Source: Lunularia cruciata | Lineage: Eukaryota > Streptophyta > Marchantiopsida > Lunulariales > Lunulariaceae | DNA: 64,000 nucleotides | NCBI GenBank assembly: GCA_948567375.1 | Contig: OX419757.1 | Location: forward strand, 14,956,974-15,020,973 | Reading direction: 5' to 3' | Shown here: one piece after another, positions 56,200 to 64,000 of the stretch | Numbering within the stretch: the first letter of the stretch is position 1 | Layout: every line of letters begins with the position of its first letter | The notes under the pieces: model-generated | The model's database searches: none | Told to the model about the DNA's origin: nothing | The model's input: only the letters and a program-made list of their open reading frames with translations | Program-made: the position numbers and the translations under genes

Positions 56200-57040
56200 T
56201 CATTCTCTCCCTAAAGTTTTTGCTGCAGTCGATGTGGAATGATTCGGCCAGACTGAAGCACGTTATTGGTGTTTCTAGTTACACCGTCACGAGCACAAGT
56301 CCAACAGTGAGAACCCAAGTATGAATGGTCCCACGATCTGCGTCTTGAGGCTAGATTGATGGCCGGGCTCTAGATTCTTCAACTTCTTCAGGAAATTGTT
56401 GCTGCACAGAATCGAATAACTGTCAAGCAGCTAGCTAGCTTGAATCTGTGGTCAAGCAATTGATAACGAATTCCTCGCTATATGCCCGCACTCCACATCC
56501 TACCAATATCGAAAAGTTCTCGTGGGCAGAATGGAAAGCAACCGTACATCGATATCGGTCGGCTTTAACTGCATTTCGTCAATTCTCGAAAGAAATGTGG
56601 TGCATGCTGATTTCATGCAGTGCCAAGGACTCGCTGACTAGCGAGTGTTTTTCCAATCGACCGCCAAAGTTATGTAGATTAACTGCGCTCCTTGTCAAAC
56701 GGAATGAACTATCCGAAACAATCTGCCTTTCTTCCAATCGTTATATTGTCCTACTAGACAATTCAATTCGGGTTACAACTCTCGGAATCCAAGAGAATCA
56801 CGATAACCCAGAGAATAACTTTAACTCTAATTAAGTTAAGGAAATCTGTTTGTATTGAACTTGTTGCAGTCTTCGCATTTCAGAGCTATGCACCAAGAAT
56901 GCTCTGATGAGCAAGAACTAATAATCTCTAATCTATCACAAATGACTATGGCTATATTGGAATGTACAGAAAGAACCATATGATATCAATTATTTCTGGA
57001 ATGACCGATTCTAAAAGTTATTTCTATAAACATCTTCAAT
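56200..57040. other. Upstream region of the B3 gene
   Basis: No coding feature recognised. A plus-strand open stretch of 128 codons at 56448-56834 has no known motif and is probably chance. Confidence 0.45.
56601..56619. promoter_or_regulatory. Pair of RY cores upstream of the B3 gene
   Basis: TGCATG at 56601-56606 and CATGCA at 56614-56619, in opposite orientation, about 710 bp upstream. Confidence 0.4.
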
Positions 57041-57044
57041 GTAT

Positions 57045-57147
57045 GATAGGTCATAGAAAAACGGTCAAAAGTGTGGCTAGAAAGCCCACCTTGGATTCAC
57101 GGTAGGTCATAGGAAAAGGCTCGAAAGAGTAACTAGAAAGCCCGGTA
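57045..57147 (+). repeat. Imperfect tandem duplication, about 58 bp
   Basis: Two copies of GGTCATAGAAAAACGGTC...CTAGAAAGCCC-like sequence (57049-57090 and 57105-57142). Confidence 0.7.
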
Positions 57148-57149
57148 AC

Positions 57150-58195
57150 AATCAGAAGTCGAATGAGATAAAACTATATCTTCAATTTGATTGATAATAA
57201 GAGTGTAAAGCTTTAAGTGATTTTATATCAGGGATATTCACTTTGAGTTATACATGCATTGATTTGAAGACAGTAAGAAGTCAAGTCAGGACTGATAAAC
57301 CTTATCTGATAGAATTCATATTAATCATTAATCAGGCTGCAAAAGATTGACATAACCTATAGATCTTGGTATTTGGATTGTCCACAAAAGTATGTGCGCC
57401 AAGATCTGCCCAGTTACACCATCAGGATTTATTAGATTAAGGCCTAAAAGCATAAGTGGTTAATCAGATTCTATCTCCCCTGACAATTATGGTCTATCAG
57501 GCAATCCTTCATACTCTCAACATACTAATATATAAATTATTCTACTCCTTATATAATTCCTTGGCCCATATCATAGCGAATTCTATTTTAGCTACAGAAG
57601 TGAAATAAGAAAACCTGTATTTTTCCAGTGATATCCATCATCATATCCCAGAAGAAGACCACATGCAATCATATCAATGCTAATACATGTTGTGATATTG
57701 GCAGTCTTTCCAATTAAAGACATTCAAAAGTGAGGATCTAATCCACAGAATTTGGTCCAGAATCATCTCACAGTCTACAAAACTCAGAAAAAAACGACCA
57801 AAAATAATCTTTCTAACAATAGTTCACTTTCAGTTCTTTGTGAGACTCCATGCTACCAAAGCATGCTAATCTCTTAAAACCGGTAGCAATTTCAGGTTTG
57901 TAGACAATTGCCTGAGTTATAAAGACTCAGTTTATTGTTTACACTCGATGGATAGTATCATACTATCTGTTGAGACAGCTTACTGTTTGATTGAGAATAC
58001 ATGAGATTAGTATTCTAATTGACAATCTGCCCTTGACACTACTTGCTAGCGATCCATTACACCTAAATTCAAATCACAGCTCAAACTAGTATATCACTCA
58101 TAACATCAGCTTCTAGCACAATATTTACCATCAAGAAAGAATATTTGTTATCTAAATAATCTAAGTATTTAGAGTTTATCCAGCCACAGTTTAGC
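57150..58195. other. AT-rich intergenic stretch
   Basis: No gene, repeat array or terminal repeat seen. Confidence 0.5.
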
Positions 58196-58199
58196 TTCG

Positions 58200-58348
58200 G
58201 TAATATATCCTAGCTGATGTGAATTTGACAACCAAGTAATACTCGCGAGCGATGGCAGTAAGTAGACCACATACAGGTCTGATCGTTCGGTCAACAAGTT
58301 ATGCGAATTTGACAACCGAGTACTACCAATGTGCGATGGCAATAGATT
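58200..58348 (+). repeat. Imperfect direct repeat
   Basis: GAATTTGACAACC(A/G)AGTA and GCGATGGCA(G/A)TAG occur in the same order at 58220-58265 and 58304-58347. Confidence 0.7.
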
Positions 58349-58349
58349 A

Positions 58350-59590
58350 AAAGTATGGTCGCTGCATTGGATAGGAGTTAATCCTGTACTATTGTATCTT
58401 CGTCTCTCTCTGACAAAGCCTCGATCCTATATTAACAAGTTTCATAGTCTGTGTCTGACTAAGCTGAGAAAAATGACCAGTTACATATGTATGGTATTTC
58501 AAGAAAGATCAAACCACATAAAGCATGGAGTTGTTGCACTCGCGTGAACATAAACACTATGTGGTTAAGTCTCCAAGAAATATCAAGATCTAGTCGGGCC
58601 CAGTGTTGTTGCTTTATTTCTCTTTCGCACCTTCTTCTTCTCCCCCTATCGTTTGTTTGAACCTCGACCCCTCGTTAATGAGCACGGTTGTTTCAAGCTA
58701 ACCCGAGAGCATCGATGAGTTGCAAGTAACAGCAACATGGTAACGCTCTCCAGGTGGACCCTGCAATGCCAAAGACCACAAGCTACTACTATCATCACCC
58801 GCAGTAGCTGGGCTATCTTGTCTTTCTGATCTGCCTCGTTCTCTTCTTCCTCTTATTCTTACCTCAATTGTCGTCTCATTCCTCATTCGCCCCCTCGATC
58901 CACCTCTCTATTTCCCCATTCCCTGCATAGCCCACATAGCACAGATAGCCAGCCCCGAGTGAATCAGACAAGAGCTCCCGCTCACATCCCAGCAGCAACA
59001 GCAGCGCAAGCAGCAGTCTCCACCGTATATTTGTCAAAAGAAAGTGCTAAAGGTGCCTTTGTTGTTGTTTGTTTGTTGCAGCAGCTCTTCTTCCCCTCGT
59101 CCTCGTCTTCGTCCTCCTTCATGTGACTAGTTAGTAAACAAGTAAGTAAACAATGTTGTCGCTGGGGGAATAGTTGTAGTAGATGATGAAGAAGAAGAAT
59201 TTCTAGTCAGCAGAAAATGGAGGAATGCGAGGAAGGAGGAAGGTCGGAGAAGCAACAGCTGCAGGAGGACAGGACAGGACAGGCTAGGCGGACGAGGTGG
59301 GCATGGCGAGAAAATGCTCGGGCAGGCGACTGATGTAGTAGTAGCAGACGGGTGGAAAGCGAAATCAGAACGGTATAATATCATGCTTTGAACACAACAG
59401 GAATATACTCAAGGGACTCAGGACGGGACGAGAGTCAAGGAAGCGTCTCAGGTGGGAACATGGCGCTGTCCTGTCGCATGCGGGACGACGACGACGACGT
59501 CGTCGTCCGGCCCCATACTTCCGTCCGAAGCTGGGATAGTACTGTATTTCAGTGCCTGTCAGGTACTCAGTACTGTAGACGGTAAACAAT
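58350..59590. other. Gene-poor stretch with simple-sequence tracts
   Basis: Includes imperfect CAG repeats near 58991-59015, a GACAG tandem at 59269-59283 and a GAC/GTC palindrome at 59485-59505. No coding region can be supported. Confidence 0.5.
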
Positions 59591-59597
59591 ATTTTAC

Positions 59598-59817
59598 TTG
59601 AACGGACCCAAAGTAAAGTGCACATCACACTGCGATCACTACCGCGCACTCGTATTCAGCGCGGTTCTGCATTCGAGTATCGCCGAATTCCAAATTATTG
59701 TCACTTTGCCTGGTCCGATTTAGGGGAATGCGCGGCATTCCCTTGCGCGATATCAGCTACCCACACGGTAGGCAGAAGCAATTACTTAAACGGACCCGTA
59801 CTAAAGTGAGGCCCATT
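59598..59817. repeat. Direct repeats flanking a hairpin
   Basis: ACTTGAACGGACCC (59598 onward) and ACTTAAACGGACCC (59785 onward) flank about 190 bp that hold a perfect hairpin (GGGAATGC/GCATTCCC, 59724-59742, 3-base loop). Could be a small non-autonomous insertion; not proved. Confidence 0.5.
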
Positions 59818-59819
59818 AT

Positions 59820-62800
59820 GATAAACGACGGACATCATAACAACTCTCGAAGTACACGGGAAGCTAACGACAGTACTGTACTCCCGGTTACCGTAGTACA
59901 TGCATGGCCGAGGCGCCGCCGTCGCCAAATTGTGGAAGGTGGAATTGCCCGGAGGCTAAGTCCGTCCGTTGGGGTAATGACGGAACATGAATGGAGGATA
60001 AATGGAGGAAGTCAGAAGGAAGTAGACCGCAATGTCAGGTGACTGGAGAGACCGCCGAGTCGGTAAGCCATAAGGTACTTGCAAGGACACCGCGTTTTCG
60101 AAAATTTTCCCCCCCGGTTAAGTGGTAAACACGGTCCCCACCTCTCTTCGCGAAGACCGTTGGTGCCGGCTGCTAGATAACGGCGGCGGAAGGGCTGTTT
60201 TGTTTAACGACAGGGACCGCCTCCGCCTAGGAGGGCAGGGCCGGGTAACCAACATAAAAATTTTCACCCAGGCTGCCCGAGCCTCCACGCAGGTGGCGCA
60301 GTTCTTCCGGGCAAAATAAGCCTGTTATTGTACACTTGGCACCCATGCAACTCCTCTACAACTCCACTCCCACCTGCAGTCGTGCCCATTCCATCCGCCC
60401 GCATGGCCTACTTTTACTTTTTTGTCTTGACTCCTCGGTCTCCTCTCCTGCCCTAAAGGACCGTCCCACCACTCCTGGCCTCCAATTTCTACCGGATTCT
60501 CCCCCGGTTCGTCCCGACGATTCCCTCGACGGCGCATGTGCCGTGGAAGGGCACCGACGACGGCATTCTCTCCTTTTATTTTTCTCTCTGAGGCGTTTGG
60601 AAACTGGAGATCGGTCCAATAGTGATGATGACTCTCGTTCTACTTGCGCTTATTTTCCCTTTCTTTCTTCGTTCTTTTGTCCCTCTTAGCTTGTCTCCGT
60701 GGGTGAGCGGCGGTGTGGGGAGACCGCTACCTTCATTCTCTCTCTACTCGTGAACTCTCCAGCAGCTTTTCAGCGATCAATTGCTTTTCAACAAATTAGA
60801 TCGCCCCTCACTGGTTCAGTGGTGTTGAATTTATACAATAACATTCAATAGCGACTCTCTCTAATTCTTAGCGGAAGGTGTAAGGTAAAAATTATGAATC
60901 GATGTTAAGTGCGGATATCTAATTCAAAAGAGTCTCGGAAGTCTGTTTCAATATGTGGCATTCAAATTGTGAAGTGTAATTTTGCAGTATTTTTTAACGC
61001 AGAAATCAAGAGAAACGTAATGATTATTTTGATCCATAGGTTTATTTACCTATGATGGATCAAAAGTCTCACTTAATATTAGCTGTTATGACTTCGATAG
61101 TACCGTGATTGACTTGGAATATGACAGCAGTGCAGAGGAAAACATTCTTGAACATAAGAAATAAGACATTTCACAACTTTACAGTCTTATTCCTACAATT
61201 GGTGAACAATTTACTTGAGAAGAAGGAAAAGTTACCCAGAATGGCATTTCCAATTACAAGGTGTAACGAAATAATAAACTCTAAAAGAATTTACCTTCCT
61301 TTGTAGAGAGTCGAATGCAATACCACGGCAGAGAACCGATAAGTCCATACATGAACACAGCTGCTGCTGCGCCGAAGTCAGGTCCGACCAGAGAGAGAGA
61401 TCATGAACATGAGGATATTGTCGTCCATTTAAAACTGGGCTGGAATTCTCTACTTGTTCGATCGCTACTCACACAAATTACAGAGGAGTGCCGCAGACGT
61501 GACGTGAGGACAAATGAGAGTAGCAGGAACTGCAACTATTGTTGACTGTTTTGGTGAATCTTGTTCGTTGAATGGTTACTAGTCCCAACACACACAACAC
61601 AAAAGAAGATACTGTTACGTTATTCTTCTTAGCCACACTTACTAGCTGCTGCCCGGGCTCTCAGCACGACTGGGCAAAAACTTACACAGCCATCGTTGAA
61701 CTCAGAAAATATCTACGGGTTGATGACCATGAAATCCAGCACGTGAGCATATCAAGGACCAGTTTGGGAAGTATTAACAACACAGAAGAAGCGGCTACAG
61801 AATTTTGAAGTCGTCATTATGGGCATATTCAAGACATGATTCACTTATGATATGTGTAAACTGCAAAGGTTCCACAGACACTTTTGCAGTTGGATGTCGA
61901 AGGGTGCGTGTGGCTAATACAAGGATCTGTCTCTGAAGCTTGCTTCCTGTTTTGAGAAGAACACACGCTGCTGCAGGCTCCAAGTCATATCTGAATCTTT
62001 CTGGATATTTTCGTTCTACCTGACTGCCGCTTTGCCTCCTCTCATGACTGCTCTGTTCTACTGACTCGCAACTTGTACAGAACATGTCAATCCACATTTC
62101 AGTAAGCCACCATTTTTGGGCGAGGCAGCGCACACCTTCCTAGTTTCCTGGCTTACCGGCGTGTTGTCTCATCTTTAGAGACGACCCAATACGGATATTA
62201 ACCTTCATCAAATTGTTACATCGTGACACTCCTTTTGTCATCAAAGTATTGTTGGGCATTCATCAATAGCAAATGGCATCAATGGAGGATTGATGCCATT
62301 TTCAATTCTGTGTATCACTAAATTTTTCTTCCATCTCAAGTTGAGAGGTAGTCATTTCTCTTTTTGAGATCATGATTCTTCACAAAAGGTATTCGGAATC
62401 CGTTCAAGGCAACCCTGCATCACACTGGCAACTCGAGATAAGCAAGCCTGCCATTCGGCGACATTGGTGCTTATATGTAAAAGTGCAGGCTACGAGCAGT
62501 TCATAAGTAATATCGATAAGGTACATTCTTATTTTATACATAATCCCTATTATATTTTATTTCCTATCCCCATTTGATATGATTATCCCGTCAAATTTCT
62601 CTAATTTTTGGCGGTCGGTAGTTTTTTAATAGGTAACCATTACGGTAAATACAGATTGAAGAAAGTTGAGGGAATAAATCGGATGTAATTTTCAGATATT
62701 CATGGACCTTTTTGAATTTTGAAGAATTCATAGTTCAAAGCCGTCGCAATCTATACTAATATAGTAATTTATTTCACCAATGTGCAAATTTCCCCTTTTC

Positions 62801-62870
62801 AAAATCTTTGGCACGAAAGTTTTTATTCGTCTCTTAGATTAGAGATGACATTGGTATACACACTTGTATT
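59820..62870. other. No recognisable gene
   Basis: A CpG-rich part (59850-60720) has several overlapping frames on both strands, none family-like. The rest is AT-rich. A minus-strand frame at 61795-62133 (112 codons, including RQILVLATRTLRHPTAK) has no recognised domain. Confidence 0.4.
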
Positions 62871-62879
62871 TTTATTTCT

Positions 62880-64000
62880 AGAATACAAAACTATTTACTT
62901 TGCTAAGTTTGTTATATGGATTTGACTATCATCGTTTGGAAGCCTTTAATAAGAGGATTTCTTTTATTAGAGATGGCATTGACATATTCTCTTCTCTTTA
63001 TAGCTCTTGTAAACTAACTTATCAATCTTGATTGATTTTCCTTTTTAATTTTATTAATACATTTGAGAGCTTTTGATAAGGCAACTATGTGAATCTTTGG
63101 TGATATCATCAACCTAAGATTCTTATGTGAATATTTGGTGATATCATTAACCTAAGATTCTTGTGTTAGGAGATTTGGTACATACAAACATCTCTATTAA
63201 TTTCTTTATGGGAATGGTAGATTTACTATTTACGGAGGAGATGGCACCTGTATCTTTGGATAGTGATGCACTCTTTGCACCTTAGCTTTTCTCAAATTTT
63301 TTATCTTTTATATTTGAGTATGGAGATATATGTGATAGAGGTGGAATTATTCTTTTTATCCAAGTATTATTGTAATAAATAAGAGATGGTTTGTCCCTTC
63401 AAACATGAAATAATCTTCTAACCTTTGCCTCCTTGCATTCCAATTGGACTGGAGGTTTTTAATTTTTTTTTAATGAATAAACAAGTTTAGTAGTTATACA
63501 AATTTTTCTTATGAATAAACAGGTTAATAGTCGATAAAATCTCTTCTAGTTGACTCATTTAATCTTGGTGTTATTATTTCACATCTTTGCTCTTGTAAGA
63601 GTATAGATATAGGTTCTTAAATAATAACTTGACCTTGAATTAGAGTATTCGTATTTATATTAGTTATTTTCTCTACAGTGATGAAGTTACGTCTAGGTTT
63701 GTCATACTTATCAACACATCTTTATTATTTACTTATGTGTAATATTATCTTAGATCTGTGTTTCTCTTTTGGGAGATAGAGGATAACTCTTCATAAGGCA
63801 ATAAGAGATTTAGTGTTTCTAGGTTCGAGAAAGTAGATATCACTTGAAGTAGTATTTGCATGCATTGCAAATGATACAAGTTGGAGCAAACTAACTCAAA
63901 CTTATTGTTGGTCTGACATTGTAAGATGACTGTGAGATGGCAGGTGATTTTATGGTTGAGGATTCCATATATGATGCAGTTTAAGAGGAGGTGATTACCA
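62880..64000 (+). mobile_element. Highly decayed non-LTR retroelement copy F, runs off the edge
   Basis: Follows copy A from about 24900 to 25930 in order: TTTGGTGATATCATCAACC (A: TTTGGTGATATTATTGGAC), GGAGGAGATGGCACCTGTA, TTTTCTCTACAGTGATGA and TTTTGGGAGATAGAGGATA. It is much more AT-rich than A and contains a local ~46-bp tandem duplication at 63086-63166. No frame survives. The 3' end lies beyond the window. Confidence 0.72.

Noticed and set aside
60336..60689. 117-codon frame in the CpG-rich segment, considered as a gene upstream of the B3 gene
   Set aside because: Several overlapping frames occur on both strands and the composition is low-complexity Ser/Leu/Pro; it looks like a by-product of GC-rich sequence.

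Overview
This window looks like nuclear DNA from a land plant. It holds one well-supported host gene, a spliced B3-domain transcription factor of the ABI3/FUS3/LEC2 class on the minus strand at 51.8-55.9 kb. Most of the rest is transposable-element DNA: nested Ty3/gypsy chromoviruses, a second LTR family, six copies of a non-LTR retroelement, and a 9.2-kb PIF/Harbinger-type DNA transposon. There are no bacterial-style operons, introns have GT-AG ends, and the LTR elements use plant-style initiator-Met tRNA primer sites. The exact species cannot be read from the sequence; a bryophyte, lycophyte or fern is as plausible as a seed plant.

Layout. 0-1.1 kb: decayed gag-like sequence. 1.1-7.0 kb: chromovirus G1 (minus strand) carrying a solo LTR of its own family (3042-3468, perfect 5-bp target duplication). 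7.0-9.2 kb: an LTR fragment, a piece of a different LTR family (LTR 8197-8784) and a gag remnant with two zinc knuckles. 9.2-20.3 kb: chromovirus G2 (minus strand), split by chromovirus G3 (plus strand, 14035-19739) inserted in its gag. 20.3-22.7 kb: AT-rich, with a gag-like remnant and a 21-bp inverted repeat. 22.7-26.4 kb: copy A of a non-LTR retroelement with an N-terminal C2H2 finger, a reverse transcriptase and a C-terminal CCHC plus PD-(D/E)XK-like nuclease. 27.0-36.2 kb: a Harbinger element bounded by matching inverted termini; it carries a DDE transposase, a convergent Myb/SANT-like gene and, between them, a spliced gene I do not recognise, set among GC-rich repeat arrays. 36.2-39.6 kb: mostly unassigned. 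39.7-43.35 kb (plus) and 43.95-47.0 kb (minus): copies B and C of the retroelement, tail to tail; short 3'-end copies lie at 38.35 and 47.0 kb. 47.2-51.7 kb: no confident gene, a few possible exons. 51.8-55.9 kb: B3 gene. 55.9-62.9 kb: its upstream region and gene-poor DNA. 62.9-64 kb: a very decayed sixth retroelement copy running off the edge.

How it fits together. Every retroelement frame is broken by stops and frameshifts, many of them consistent with C-to-T decay, so these are fossils. The Harbinger element is much better preserved: its transposase and Myb-like frames are interrupted only by single TAG/TAA codons. The B3 gene appears intact across six exons, with RY (CATGCA) motifs, the known binding site of this class, upstream and in two introns, which suggests self- or cross-regulation.
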